A DNA stretch of 64,000 nt from RGIG8709 sp045575975 (GCA_045575975.1 JAZNFO010000004.1:19916-83915); one strand, 5' to 3'; shown: positions 51,589-60,479, counted from the first letter of the stretch. Numbers and translations: made by a program. The notes: generated by a model from the sequence alone, not told the origin.

Positions 51589-52113
51589 ATGTTTTCTGAT
51601 TTCAAAATTTCGGTCTGTTTCAGCATTGTGCCACTATTATATGGTCTAGTAAGCCTTATAAAGCTTGATTTATTTTGCATCTTCAACTGCCTTTTAACAA
51701 TTGGAACGGTGTTTTTGTTTTTTTTCATAAATAAGTGGCTTAGGCTGTTTTCAAAAAAATCTTTTATATTTGTTTTGTTGTTTATTCTGTTTTCGGTTTT
51801 TGGAGGAAGAACACTGGGAGCATATAACAAAATTGATAACTGGGATAAGCTTCTTCATTTTTCTTCAGGATTTCTTCTTTATCAGCTGGGCAGTGAAGTG
51901 TTTTTAAAAATAAGTAAAGGAAGAAATGTAATTTTAAGAAAATTATTTTCTCTTTTTGTTGCATTGTCAGGGGCAGGTATATGGGAAATATTTGAATTTG
52001 CCTGTGATAAAATATTTAAGACAACTGCACAGAATAATTCTCTTTCAGATACAATGCTGGATATTATAATGGGCACCTTTGGTGCATTAATTTCTGTTTT
52101 TTTAATAAAATAA
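51589..52113 (+). CDS. DUF2238-like (YjdF-type) inner membrane protein
   Basis: 174 residues with five to six membrane segments. IDNWDKLLHFSSGFLLYQLG and AGIWEIFEFACDKIF followed by DTMLDIIMGTFGALI fit the DUF2238/YjdF family, whose charged His, Glu and Asp residues inside the membrane are conserved. Function unknown. The start is 16 bases after the promoter-proximal AT-rich segment, with AAGAAGGAG before ATG. Confidence 0.75.
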   Translation: MFSDFKISVCFSIVPLLYGLVSLIKLDLFCIFNCLLTIGTVFLFFFINKWLRLFSKKSFIFVLLFILFSVFGGRTLGAYNKIDNWDKLLHFSSGFLLYQLGSEVFLKISKGRNVILRKLFSLFVALSGAGIWEIFEFACDKIFKTTAQNNSLSDTMLDIIMGTFGALISVFLIK

Positions 52114-52141
52114 ATAACCCTCCGCATTGCGGAGGGTTATT
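52113..52141. terminator. Bidirectional terminator between the DUF2238 gene and hydA
   Basis: AATAACCCTCCGC (52113-52125) pairs with GCGGAGGGTTATT (52129-52141) over ATT. Confidence 0.92.
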
Positions 52142-52150
52142 GTTTACATC

Positions 52151-53887
52151 TTAGTAAAGACTTCTCTTTGTGTAGTGAGTGTGAAGAAGTTCGTGAGCTT
52201 TGTGTCCGCCCGGTTCACCAAGATATTCTTCGTAAATCTTGAGAACATCCGGATTTTCGTGGCTCTTACGAACCTTAGAAGCTTTGTCTTCGGCATAAAG
52301 AGCCTTTGCTCTTTCAACCTTAAGGTCAACTTCCATACGAACTGATGCAGGAACGATTGGCTGACCACCACCGTTAATACATCCGCCAGGACAAGCCATA
52401 ACTTCAATGAAGTGATAATCTGCTTTTCCGTCTCTTATATCGTTGAGAACTTTTCTTGCATTGCCAAGACCGTTAACAACAGCAATTTTAACATCTTTGC
52501 CAGCAACATTAAGAGTTGCTTCTTTAATGCCTTCAGTTCCTCTGACAGCTTCAAAGTCGATATTGTCAAGAGCTTTGCCTTCAAGCTTTTCAACAACTGT
52601 ACGGAGAGCAGCCTCCATAACCCCGCCTGTTGCACCAAAGATAACGCCGGCACCTGTTGGTTCGCCAAATGGATTGTCGAAGCCTTCGTCAGGAAGCTCT
52701 GTAAAGCGGATACCTGCCTGCTTAATCATTCTTGCAAGCTCTCTTGTTGAGATAACAACATCAACATCAGGATATTTTCCGCCAAGTTCAGGTCTCTGTG
52801 CTTCGTATTTCTTAGAAACACAAGGCATAACTGAAACAACGAAAATCTTCGCAGGGTCAACGCCTATCTTTTCAGCGTAGTAAGATTTAAGAAGAGCACC
52901 AAACATTTCGTGAGGTGATTTACAGCTTGAAAGATTGTCGATGAAGTCAGGGAAGTTGTATTCACAGAATCTAACCCAACCAGGGCTACATGATGTGATA
53001 ATCGGAAGCTTTCCGCCGTTTTGTAATCTGTCAAGGAATTCAGTTCCTTCTTCAAGGATTGTAACATCGGCAGCTGTGTTTGTATCAAACACTTTGTCAA
53101 AGCCCATTCTGCGAAGAGCTGCAGCCATTTTGCCTGTAACAGGTGTTCCCATTGGATAACCAAATTCTTCGCCAAGACCTGCTCTAACTGCAGGAGCGGT
53201 CTGAACGATAACATATTTATCTTCGCTTGCAATAGCATCCCAAACCTTTTCAGTGTCATCTTTTTCTCTGAGTGCAGCAACAGGACAAGCAGCAATACAC
53301 TGTCCGCAGTTCACACAAGGAACTTCTGCAAGAGATTTTCTGAATGCAGATGCGATTTCTGTTCTGAAACCTCTTTCTGTAGCATCAATAACTGAAACTG
53401 TCTGAATATCTTTACAAGCACTAACACATCTGCGGCAGAGAACACATTTGTTGTTGTCTCTAACGATAGATGGTGAAAGGTTATCAAGTTCATATGTGTT
53501 TCTAACACCTTCGTATGCGATTTCTGTAACACCTAAGTCTTCACTTAACTTCTGGAGTTCACAGTTTCTGTTTCTCACACAGGTGAGACAAGTTCTTTCG
53601 TGGTTTGAAAGAATAAGTTCAAGAGTATTTTTTCTTGCTTTTCTAACCTTTGGAGTATTTGTTAATACTTCAAGGCCTTCTGCAACCGGGTAAACACAAG
53701 CTGCCTGAAGGTTTCTTGCACCTTTGATTTCAACAACACACATTCTGCAGGAGCCGGTTTTGCTAACATCCTTTAAATAGCAAAGGGTAGGAATTTCAAT
53801 GCCAGCTTCTCTTGCAGCTTCTAAAACTGTGTAGTTTTTTGGAACGCTCATGTCCTGACCGTTTATTTTTATATTAACCATATCCAT
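52151..53887 (-). CDS. hydA: [FeFe] hydrogenase catalytic subunit, group A, NADH-linked
   Basis: 578 residues. An N-terminal [2Fe-2S] domain (CYLKDVSKTGSCRMC), a His-Cys3 [4Fe-4S] site (HERTCLTCVRNRNC) and two ferredoxin clusters (CVLCRRCVSAC, CVNCGQCIAAC) precede the H-cluster domain. The H-cluster motifs are TSCSPGW, MPCVSKKYE and MACPGGCINGGG. The first motif has Ser after Cys rather than the classic double Cys; I recall this variant from NADH-linked clostridial enzymes but cannot check it. It makes or uses H2 together with the next two subunits. GGGAG precedes ATG. Confidence 0.95.
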   Translation of the reverse strand: MDMVNIKINGQDMSVPKNYTVLEAAREAGIEIPTLCYLKDVSKTGSCRMCVVEIKGARNLQAACVYPVAEGLEVLTNTPKVRKARKNTLELILSNHERTCLTCVRNRNCELQKLSEDLGVTEIAYEGVRNTYELDNLSPSIVRDNNKCVLCRRCVSACKDIQTVSVIDATERGFRTEIASAFRKSLAEVPCVNCGQCIAACPVAALREKDDTEKVWDAIASEDKYVIVQTAPAVRAGLGEEFGYPMGTPVTGKMAAALRRMGFDKVFDTNTAADVTILEEGTEFLDRLQNGGKLPIITSCSPGWVRFCEYNFPDFIDNLSSCKSPHEMFGALLKSYYAEKIGVDPAKIFVVSVMPCVSKKYEAQRPELGGKYPDVDVVISTRELARMIKQAGIRFTELPDEGFDNPFGEPTGAGVIFGATGGVMEAALRTVVEKLEGKALDNIDFEAVRGTEGIKEATLNVAGKDVKIAVVNGLGNARKVLNDIRDGKADYHFIEVMACPGGCINGGGQPIVPASVRMEVDLKVERAKALYAEDKASKVRKSHENPDVLKIYEEYLGEPGGHKAHELLHTHYTKRSLY

Positions 53888-53905
53888 GTCTTTATTCTCC
53901 CTTCT

Positions 53906-55699
53906 CTATTTTTTAATGATAGCGCCGAATTTACATGTATCAATACATACGCCGCACTTAATACATTTATCAGAATCAATAACATAAGGATTTTTGATTT
54001 CGCCTGTGATAGCGCCAACCGGACATTTTCTTGCACAAGCACTGCAGCCCTTACACTTGTCAGCAATAATTGAATATTTAACAAGTTTCTTACAAACACC
54101 TGCAGGACAAACCTTATCACGAACATGAGCTTCATATTCGTCTCTGAAATAACGGAGTGTACTTAAAACAGGGTTTGGAGCTGTCTGACCGAGACCGCAA
54201 AGTGAAGATTCTTTAATGCTGTAGCAAAGTTCTTCAAGTCTGTCAAGGTCTTCCATAGTGCCTTTACCGTCGGTAATCTTTGTAAGAAGCTCATAAAGTC
54301 TCTTAGTACCGATACGGCAAGGAGTACATTTACCGCAGGATTCATCAACTGTAAATTCAAGGAAGAATTTTGCAATATCAACCATACAGTTATCTTCGTC
54401 CATAACGATAAGACCGCCAGAACCCATCATTGAACCGATGCTGATAAGTGAATCGTAGTCAATAGGTGTATCCATAAGATGAGCTGGAATACATCCGCCT
54501 GAAGGACCACCGGTCTGAGCAGCTTTGAATTTCTTTCCATTTGGAATGCCGCCGCCGATTTCTTCAACGATTTCACGAAGAGTTGTTCCCATAGGAATTT
54601 CAACAAGACCTGTGTTGTTGATTTTTCCGCCAAGAGCAAAAACTTTTGTACCTTTGCTCTTTTCAGTACCAATAGTCTGGAACCATTCAGCACCGTTTAA
54701 AATAATCTGAGTTATATTAGCATAGGTTTCAACATTGTTAAGAAGTGTTGGCTTGCCAAAGAGACCTTTAACAGCAGGGAACGGAGGACGAGGACGAGGC
54801 TCACCGCGTTTACCTTCAATAGATGTGATAAGAGCTGTTTCTTCACCACAAACGAATGCACCTGCACCAAGACGGATGTCAAGGTCAAAGTCAAAGCCTG
54901 ATTCAAAAATGTTTTTACCGAGCAGACCGTATTCTCTTGCCTGGTCAATTGCGATAGCAAGTCTCTTAACTGCGATTGGGTATTCAGCTCTTATGTAGAT
55001 ATAACCCTGATTTGCACCAACTGCATAACCTGCAATTGCCATAGCTTCAATAATACTGTGAGGGTCACCTTCAAGAATACTTCTGTCCATAAATGCGCCC
55101 GGGTCACCTTCATCGGCGTTACAAGCAACATATTTCTGGTCGCCTTCTGCTTTGTAAGTAAAATCCCATTTCATACCTGTTGGGAAACCACCGCCGCCAC
55201 GGCCACGGAGACCTGATTTTTTGATTTCATCAATAACATCTTCTCTTGACATTTCTGTTAACACTTTACCAAGTGCTTTGTAACCGTCAACAGCAATGTA
55301 TTCTTCAATGTTTTCAGGGTCTATAACACCGCAGTTGCGGAGAGCAAGACGCATCTGTTTTTTATAGAAATCAACTTCGTTAAGACTCTTGATGTTATCT
55401 TCTTCAACTGTTTCCTGATAAAGAAGTCTCTTAACAATTCTACCTTTCAAAAGATGTTCTTCAACAATTTCTTTAACATCTTCAACCTGAACACGGCTAT
55501 AGAAAGCGCCTTCAGGATAAACAATCATAATCGGACCTAAAGCACAAAGACCGAAACAACCTGTTTTAATAACTTTAAATTCTTTAGTTAAGCCGTTTGC
55601 TTCCAGCTGCTTTTCCATTTCTTCGATAATGGCATTACATCCTGAAGATGTACAACCGGTACCGCCGCAGCATAGAATATGACCTCTAACTATATCCAT
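53906..55699 (-). CDS. hydB: NuoF-like hydrogenase subunit (NADH-binding flavoprotein)
   Basis: 597 residues. The N-terminus (about 1-95, GGTGCTSSGC, KTGCFGLCALGP) is a thioredoxin-like [2Fe-2S] domain. The FMN and NADH core holds GLRGRGGGGFPTGMKW and NADEGDPGAFMDR. A C-terminal [4Fe-4S] site (ESCGKCTPCRIG) and a two-cluster ferredoxin tail (CKGCSACARKCP, CIKCGVCIDTCK) follow. This is the HydB/HndC type, which passes electrons between NADH, ferredoxin and HydA and is where bifurcation occurs in relatives. Downstream partner hydA is 18 bases away. Confidence 0.93.
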   Translation of the reverse strand: MDIVRGHILCCGGTGCTSSGCNAIIEEMEKQLEANGLTKEFKVIKTGCFGLCALGPIMIVYPEGAFYSRVQVEDVKEIVEEHLLKGRIVKRLLYQETVEEDNIKSLNEVDFYKKQMRLALRNCGVIDPENIEEYIAVDGYKALGKVLTEMSREDVIDEIKKSGLRGRGGGGFPTGMKWDFTYKAEGDQKYVACNADEGDPGAFMDRSILEGDPHSIIEAMAIAGYAVGANQGYIYIRAEYPIAVKRLAIAIDQAREYGLLGKNIFESGFDFDLDIRLGAGAFVCGEETALITSIEGKRGEPRPRPPFPAVKGLFGKPTLLNNVETYANITQIILNGAEWFQTIGTEKSKGTKVFALGGKINNTGLVEIPMGTTLREIVEEIGGGIPNGKKFKAAQTGGPSGGCIPAHLMDTPIDYDSLISIGSMMGSGGLIVMDEDNCMVDIAKFFLEFTVDESCGKCTPCRIGTKRLYELLTKITDGKGTMEDLDRLEELCYSIKESSLCGLGQTAPNPVLSTLRYFRDEYEAHVRDKVCPAGVCKKLVKYSIIADKCKGCSACARKCPVGAITGEIKNPYVIDSDKCIKCGVCIDTCKFGAIIKK

Positions 55700-55742
55700 A
55701 ACTATAAGTTCCTACCTTTCAAAAATTTTTCAACAGTTTAAA

Positions 55743-56108
55743 TTAATCCTGAGCGCCAATTGTGTATTTTGCAACAGGTCTGCCGTTAACAAGGTGTTCT
55801 GCAACAATCTCTTGGGCCTTTTCAGGAGTCATTTTAACATAAGTAACTTTTTCTTCGCCGGGCACAAAAACCTCAACGATAGGTTCAAGACGGCACATAC
55901 CGATGCAGCCTGTCTGTGTAACTGCAACATGGTCAAGATTTCTCTTTGCTGCCTCTTCCATAAAAGCTGTCATAACAGGACGAGCGCCAGCAGCAATACC
56001 GCAGGTTGCCATACCAACAACAACACGAATAGCATGGTCGTCTTTTCTCAAAGTAACTGAACCTGCAACTTTATTTCTAAGTGCTTCAAGCTCTGCTAAA
56101 CTTTTCAT
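55743..56108 (-). CDS. (2Fe-2S) thioredoxin-like ferredoxin subunit
   Basis: 121 residues. The cluster cysteines are in VGMATCGIAAG and TQTGCIGMCRLEPIVEV, the thioredoxin-like ferredoxin pattern with four Cys (CxnC...CxxxC). It is likely the small HndB-like subunit of the hydrogenase. The frame opens at 56123, but the GGAGG inside that extension belongs to ATG 56108. It lies 43 bases before the NuoF-like gene. Confidence 0.88.
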   Translation of the reverse strand: MKSLAELEALRNKVAGSVTLRKDDHAIRVVVGMATCGIAAGARPVMTAFMEEAAKRNLDHVAVTQTGCIGMCRLEPIVEVFVPGEEKVTYVKMTPEKAQEIVAEHLVNGRPVAKYTIGAQD

Positions 56109-56137
56109 AATTATAACCTCCATAAATATTAGTTATT

Positions 56138-56686
56138 TTAAACCTTACTTAAAAGCTCTTTCTCACCATTCTTAAGATAATCGCAAAGCCACATATAAAT
56201 ACTTGGCTCCGAAAAGGAAACGCCGTTTAAAACGGTTTTAATCTCTTCGGTGCAGACGGAAAATTCATTTTCTCCAAGCCTATGCTTATAAACAAAATTA
56301 ATATGTTCATAAGACGAGAAAAGTCCAAGCATTGTTTCTGCAATATCACCGAGGGGTTGTCTGTCAATAGAGTTGTGAACAAAGTTTGCTGAAACTTCTG
56401 TTCCTTTGCCAACCTCAGATGTTATATGAAAGCTTCCGCCTGTGTTTTCTGCCGCAAGCTTAAAAAGAGGAATGCCAAGACCAACCTTTCTTGTTGACCT
56501 GCTGGTAGTGAATGGGTCGATAACAGACTTTAAAAGCTCTTTATCCATCCCTTTCCCGTTATCCCGGATGACAACAGAGAGAAGATTTTCTCCAAGGTCT
56601 TCCGTGATTATAACCTCTATCAAGCTGGCGCCTGCCGCAATTGAATTGTGAACGATATCAAGAATGTGTAATGAAATTTCTCTCAT
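56138..56686 (-). CDS. GHKL-type ATP-binding protein (anti-sigma or sensor-like)
   Basis: 182 residues. A stand-alone HATPase fold has an N-box (DIVHNSIAAGASLIEV), G1 (DNGKGMD), and G2 (VGLGIPLFK), and no HisKA domain. A C-terminal part of about 75 residues carries no motif I know. In the order NuoE, this protein, ferredoxin, NuoF, HydA, it is a regular companion of clostridial hydrogenase operons, with no assigned role. No clear Shine-Dalgarno precedes the ATG; the NuoE gene ends 3 bases before, so coupled translation is likely. Confidence 0.82.
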   Translation of the reverse strand: MREISLHILDIVHNSIAAGASLIEVIITEDLGENLLSVVIRDNGKGMDKELLKSVIDPFTTSRSTRKVGLGIPLFKLAAENTGGSFHITSEVGKGTEVSANFVHNSIDRQPLGDIAETMLGLFSSYEHINFVYKHRLGENEFSVCTEEIKTVLNGVSFSEPSIYMWLCDYLKNGEKELLSKV

Positions 56687-56688
56687 TT

Positions 56689-57177
56689 TTATCTGTACTT
56701 ATTGATAATGTCTTCAACATCGTCAACAGTAATTCTTCCGTAAACATCATCATTAACTGTCAAAACAGGTGCAAGACCGCAGGCACCGATACAACGGGTT
56801 GCATCGATTGAGAATAATCCGTCGGGAGTACATTCTCCAACATCAATTCCGAGTATCTGCTTTGTCTTTTCTAAGATGTCTCCTGAACCCTTAACATAAC
56901 AAGCGGTTCCAAGACAAATGCCGATGTTGTACTTGCCCTTTGGATTAAGGGAGAACTGTGTATAAAAAGTAATAATTCCGTAAATTTCAGCAATCGGAAC
57001 ATCAAGACCCTTTGAAATCATTACCTGAACCTCATATGGAAGGTACCCATAGATTTCCTGAGCTTCATGGAGAACAGGGATTGTTGCTCCATCCTGATTT
57101 TTATACTTTTCAATCACAGCCATCAAGCGTTCTTCTTGTTCTTTTGTCCCATTGAATGGGATAGTTTTGTTTTCCAT
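56689..57177 (-). CDS. hydC: NuoE-like hydrogenase subunit (thioredoxin-like [2Fe-2S])
   Basis: 162 residues. LMAVIEKYKNQDGATIPVLH, GIITFYTQFSLNPKGKYNI and the four cluster cysteines in ICLGTACYVKG and DATRCIGACGLAP are the NuoE signatures. It is the first gene of the hydrogenase operon. It feeds NADH electrons into HydB. GGAGG precedes the ATG. Confidence 0.93.
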   Translation of the reverse strand: MENKTIPFNGTKEQEERLMAVIEKYKNQDGATIPVLHEAQEIYGYLPYEVQVMISKGLDVPIAEIYGIITFYTQFSLNPKGKYNIGICLGTACYVKGSGDILEKTKQILGIDVGECTPDGLFSIDATRCIGACGLAPVLTVNDDVYGRITVDDVEDIINKYR

Positions 57178-57254
57178 TTACTTAAAAACCTCCTACCTTG
57201 ATAGTATGATAAATTTTATATATAACAAAAGGCGGTGCCTTTTATTTATACACA

Positions 57255-57296
57255 TTGTTAAAAAAATAACATATTGTCTATAATATTATAATTATA
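57255..57296 (-). promoter_or_regulatory. Candidate promoter and Rex-like site of the hydrogenase operon
   Basis: TTGTTAA at 57255-57261, 4 bases, ATAACAT (57266-57272) forms an 18-base near-palindrome against the Rex consensus TTGTTAA-N4-TTAACAA: the left half is exact, the right has 2 mismatches. On the minus strand TATAAT boxes lie at 57296-57291 and 57290-57285, just upstream, so the site would cover the transcript start. The -35 is weak. Rex senses NADH/NAD+ and controls hydrogenases in other Clostridia. Confidence 0.5.
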
Positions 57297-57338
57297 ACAG
57301 AGAATTAAAGAAAAATCTATAATAAACGACAAATTTAC

Positions 57339-58040
57339 TTATGGTAATTTGCACAAACTTTGCAATATATTTTCTATTATTTTGTTATCGGCTTCCAAAC
57401 ACCTTGTTTTTTCGCTTATATCCCATAAATAATGAGCATCCGAATCGGTTATAATGTTATAGTTTTTATAGTCGTTTGAAAATGTCTCCAGATTTTTTTC
57501 GGTTATTTCCACACAGGGGAAATTAATATCGGGAGGAATAAAGCCAAGGTTTGAAATAATGCTGTAGCTTGAGCGGTCAATATGAGCAGGAATTACAATC
57601 CCTCCAAGGCTTTTCACATAGCTTGCGGTTTCGTATATATCAAGTGTTGTTGCACTGACTAAAAGCCTTTCTTCTTCCCCTGTTATATTGTCATTTTCGT
57701 CCATATAGAGCTGGTTTCCAAAGATTTCGGGATCATTTAAAATTCCTGATGAATGGCTTTTTATAATTTTCTCCATTTCTTCTGCAGCCTCTATATTTGG
57801 GAAAAGGCTCAGCATATGAACTTCTTCTGCAGTTTCGATTTCCATAGCGGGAATAACAAGAAGATTTCCGTCTGCCACCTTCATAACGGAGCGGACATTT
57901 CCGCAGGAGTTATGGTCTGCAACCGCAATAACATCAAGCCCTTTTAAAAGTGCCATATTCACTATATTATTGGGAGTCATATCGTTATCTCCGCAGGGAG
58001 AAAGACATGAGTGGATGTGAAGGTCATACCAAAGCTTCAT
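57339..58040 (-). CDS. PHP-domain phosphoesterase-like protein
   Basis: 233 residues. DLHIHSCLSPCGD at the start, AVADHNSCGN, PAMEIETAEEVHML and PAHIDRSS with a late DSDAH supply the His/Asp/Glu metal ligands of the PHP family. It acts as a trinuclear metal phosphoesterase in relatives. The ATG at 58040 overlaps the upstream stop in ATGA, so translation is coupled with the DRTGG gene; a frame start at 58049 is less likely. Role beside hydrogenase genes unknown. Confidence 0.88.
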   Translation of the reverse strand: MKLWYDLHIHSCLSPCGDNDMTPNNIVNMALLKGLDVIAVADHNSCGNVRSVMKVADGNLLVIPAMEIETAEEVHMLSLFPNIEAAEEMEKIIKSHSSGILNDPEIFGNQLYMDENDNITGEEERLLVSATTLDIYETASYVKSLGGIVIPAHIDRSSYSIISNLGFIPPDINFPCVEITEKNLETFSNDYKNYNIITDSDAHYLWDISEKTRCLEADNKIIENILQSLCKLP

Positions 58041-58369
58041 ATTCCGCACTCCGAAAGGGCAGTTGCAAGCTCGTAAGCGGTCTTATCCGATGAGAAAATG
58101 GGAATATCCTCCATATCTGCTTTTTTAGCTGCATTTTCATCGGGGCTAAGGCCCTCCGGCAGAATAATCATACCAATATCACTTAGAGATGAAACTGCAA
58201 CAATATTTATATTTGTCTGTATAGTAATCCACACATTTCCTTGTGTGAGCCTTGCCATTGCAAGGCTCAAAAGGTCACCTATGTAACATCCTGAAACTTC
58301 TTTTGAAATTCCGCCTTCGCCTGCCTTTAATGTAAGGTTAAGCTTTTCAGCAATATCTGATACTTTCAT
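58037..58369 (-). CDS. DRTGG-domain protein (copy 1)
   Basis: 110 residues. MKVSDIAEKLNLTLKAGEGG is the usual opening, followed by GCYIGDLLSLAMARLTQGN and the late PIFSSDKTAYELATALSE. DRTGG domains occur in phosphotransacetylases and as single proteins; ligands may be nucleotides. Together with the copy at 60111-60464 it flanks the second H-cluster gene. Function unknown. Confidence 0.85.
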   Translation of the reverse strand: MKVSDIAEKLNLTLKAGEGGISKEVSGCYIGDLLSLAMARLTQGNVWITIQTNINIVAVSSLSDIGMIILPEGLSPDENAAKKADMEDIPIFSSDKTAYELATALSECGI

Positions 58370-58384
58370 GATATTTTTCTCCTT

Positions 58385-59635
58385 TTAGTCTGTAAGATTT
58401 CTGAGCTTTTCTTTGAGAACAAAGATGCAATCTGTTTCTTTTGCATAACCGCGGACAATATCCTCTGCAAGACTATGGCAGCTTGGAGAACCGCAGGAGC
58501 CGCAGTCAAGCTTTGGAAGTCTTTCGTATATTGTTTCTATTTCATTCATTTTTTCCATAGCGCGGATAATGTTTGTGTCAAGATTTAAAACAGGTCTGTA
58601 AACAACGGGTTCATCCCAGAAGTAGTTTGTGTTTTCGTCAAGTGTAGCAGCTTCTTTTTTCTCTGCCTTGTCACACATTCTTTTAAGTCTTGACCTTGCA
58701 ACAAAATTATTTTCTGCAGTGAGCGGACCGCCAAGACATCCGCCTGTGCAGGCAAGAGCCTCAACAAAGTCAATATCCGAAAGCTTTCCGTCTTCAATTG
58801 CTTCAAGAACGCTGATAACATTTTTAATTCCGTCAACGGCAATGGTTTTTTTGCCGCCCAGTCCTGAACTTTCGCCACCGTTCAGAGCCCATTTCATTCC
58901 CTCGCTGCCTGCGATATCAAAATCCTTGGGAGCGGAAATCTTTCCTACATTTTTTGCGATTTTCAAAAAGACTTCCTTCATTGAAAGAACTCCGTCAACC
59001 TCTGATTTATGTACGGTTAAAAGGTCTTTGACGCTTGTTGCTTTTGCAGCACATGGACTTATAAAGAATATTCCGATTTCTTCAGGCAAAAGTCCTGTTT
59101 TCTTTACTGCGGCAGCTCTTGCCTGTTTTGCGGCAACCTCCATAGGAGACCGGAGCGGAATAATATTTTCCACAAGATTTGGGAATTTAACAGCAATAAG
59201 TCTCAAAACTGCAGGACAAGCAGAGGAAATAGCCGGTTTGAAAAGCTCTCCGCATTCAAGCAGCTGTCTGGTTTTTTCACTTATCTGTCTTGCACCTTCT
59301 GCAACTTCAAAAATATCGTCAAATCCGCTTTCTGTAATAGCAGTAAGAATAGTGGGAACATCTTCTGCAATAGAAAACTGACCGTAGAATGCAGGTGCCG
59401 TAAGTGCAACTTTATATTTATAATTATCAAGAACATCAAAGCTGTCGGTAACTGCTTTTTTGGCGTGATAAGGACAAACTCTTATACACTCTCCGCAGTC
59501 AATACAGCGTTCCTTTAAGATTTTAGCCTTGCCATTCTGGACCCTTATAGCCTGAGTCGGACATGGTTTTAAGCAGTTGGTACAGCCTTTGCAAAGCTCT
59601 TTATCCAAAGTAACTGAGTGCCAGTATTTTTTCAA
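58385..59635 (-). CDS. Sensory-type H-cluster protein ([FeFe] hydrogenase-like, group C/D)
   Basis: 416 residues. Two ferredoxin clusters (CKGCTNCLKPCP and CIDCGECIRVCP) precede an H-cluster domain with three short motifs: SSACPAV, SPCAAKA and ALACTGGCLGG. The first has Ala in place of the proton-transfer Cys of catalytic enzymes, as in Thermotoga HydS. A C-terminal Cys cluster domain (DCGSCGSPSCHSLAEDI, then TDCIF) is the PF04060 type. It lacks the N-terminal [2Fe-2S] part of HydA. It likely senses H2 or redox state rather than producing H2 quickly. The start is TTG 59635 with AAAGGAG 10 bases before. Confidence 0.88.
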   Translation of the reverse strand: MKKYWHSVTLDKELCKGCTNCLKPCPTQAIRVQNGKAKILKERCIDCGECIRVCPYHAKKAVTDSFDVLDNYKYKVALTAPAFYGQFSIAEDVPTILTAITESGFDDIFEVAEGARQISEKTRQLLECGELFKPAISSACPAVLRLIAVKFPNLVENIIPLRSPMEVAAKQARAAAVKKTGLLPEEIGIFFISPCAAKATSVKDLLTVHKSEVDGVLSMKEVFLKIAKNVGKISAPKDFDIAGSEGMKWALNGGESSGLGGKKTIAVDGIKNVISVLEAIEDGKLSDIDFVEALACTGGCLGGPLTAENNFVARSRLKRMCDKAEKKEAATLDENTNYFWDEPVVYRPVLNLDTNIIRAMEKMNEIETIYERLPKLDCGSCGSPSCHSLAEDIVRGYAKETDCIFVLKEKLRNLTD

Positions 59636-59682
59636 GATAAATCACTCCTTTGATTGTTAAGCCCAAAAGGCTTTCAGGATTG

Positions 59683-60108
59683 TTAAGCTGATTTGATAAC
59701 AAGCTTAACAGTGGTACCAACACCGATTTCGGTGTCAATGTACATTTCGTCGCTATATTTTTTCATATTGGGAAGTCCCATTCCCGCACCAAAGCCAAGC
59801 TCTCTTACAGAATGGTCGGCAGTTGAGAAGCCAGCCTGCATAGCCTTTTCAATGTCGGGAATACCGGGACCTTTGTCTTTCATAGTTATTTCTATTCTGT
59901 CAGGGAAAATGTCAACATCAATGGTTCCGCCGTCTGCGTGAATAACCATATTAATTTCTCCCTCGTACATAGAGATAGCTGTTTTTCTCACTATTTCGGG
60001 AGAAAAGCCAAGCTGATTAAGTTTTTTCTTAACAATACTTGATGTTTCACCTGCTCTTGCAAAATCGTCAGGGTCAACGGTATAGTGGAATTTAAGCTCT
60101 GCACTCAC
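59683..60108 (-). CDS. RsbW-like anti-sigma/serine kinase-type ATPase
   Basis: 141 residues. A single HATPase fold with N-box YEGEINMVIHADGG, G1 DKGPGIPDIEKAM and G2 ELGFGAGMGLPNMK. This is the anti-sigma factor or serine kinase type, which in relatives binds a sigma factor or phosphorylates an antagonist. No sigma or STAS partner is adjacent. It starts with GTG 60108. It lies between the DRTGG gene (2 bases) and the H-cluster gene (47 bases). Confidence 0.88.
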   Translation of the reverse strand: MSAELKFHYTVDPDDFARAGETSSIVKKKLNQLGFSPEIVRKTAISMYEGEINMVIHADGGTIDVDIFPDRIEITMKDKGPGIPDIEKAMQAGFSTADHSVRELGFGAGMGLPNMKKYSDEMYIDTEIGVGTTVKLVIKSA

Positions 60109-60110
60109 GA

Positions 60111-60464
60111 TTATTCCCCCTTGCCTTTTGCAATAAGACCGTTTGAATAAAGCTTTCCGCAGGATGGATAAAGAGCCATTTCTGTTGAAAAGATAACCAT
60201 ATCCTTTTCACTTGCAAGGGATAAGGTGTTTTCGTCAGGCGTTTTTCCTCTCACAAAAACAATGGCAGAAATGTCCATCATTTCGGCAGTTCTTATAACC
60301 TGTGGGTTAACAAGTCCTGTAAGAAGAAGAGCTTTGTCCTTAACAAAGGCTAAAACATCGCTCATAAGGTCGCACCCGCAGGCAGAATTAACGTCCATAT
60401 CAAGCTTATCTTCTCCGCAAAGAATTTTTGCATCAAGAAGCTCCATAACCTGTTGTAGTTTCAA
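60111..60464 (-). CDS. DRTGG-domain protein (copy 2)
   Basis: 117 residues. The layout parallels copy 1: a short N-terminal element (MKLQQVMELLDAKILCG), CGCDLMSDVLAFVKDKAL, then VIRTAEMMDISAIVFVRGK. It starts with TTG 60464, with AGGAGG before it. It is the first gene of the sensor-like set and may bind the same ligand as copy 1. Two copies around one H-cluster gene suggest a heteromeric sensor. Confidence 0.82.
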   Translation of the reverse strand: MKLQQVMELLDAKILCGEDKLDMDVNSACGCDLMSDVLAFVKDKALLLTGLVNPQVIRTAEMMDISAIVFVRGKTPDENTLSLASEKDMVIFSTEMALYPSCGKLYSNGLIAKGKGE

Positions 60465-60479
60465 TTTTATTCCTCCTAA

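Noticed and set aside
58629..59381. Plus-strand open frame of 250 codons within the sensor-like H-cluster gene
   Set aside because: Antisense to a protein with clear Fe-S motifs; Ser-rich shadow translation.
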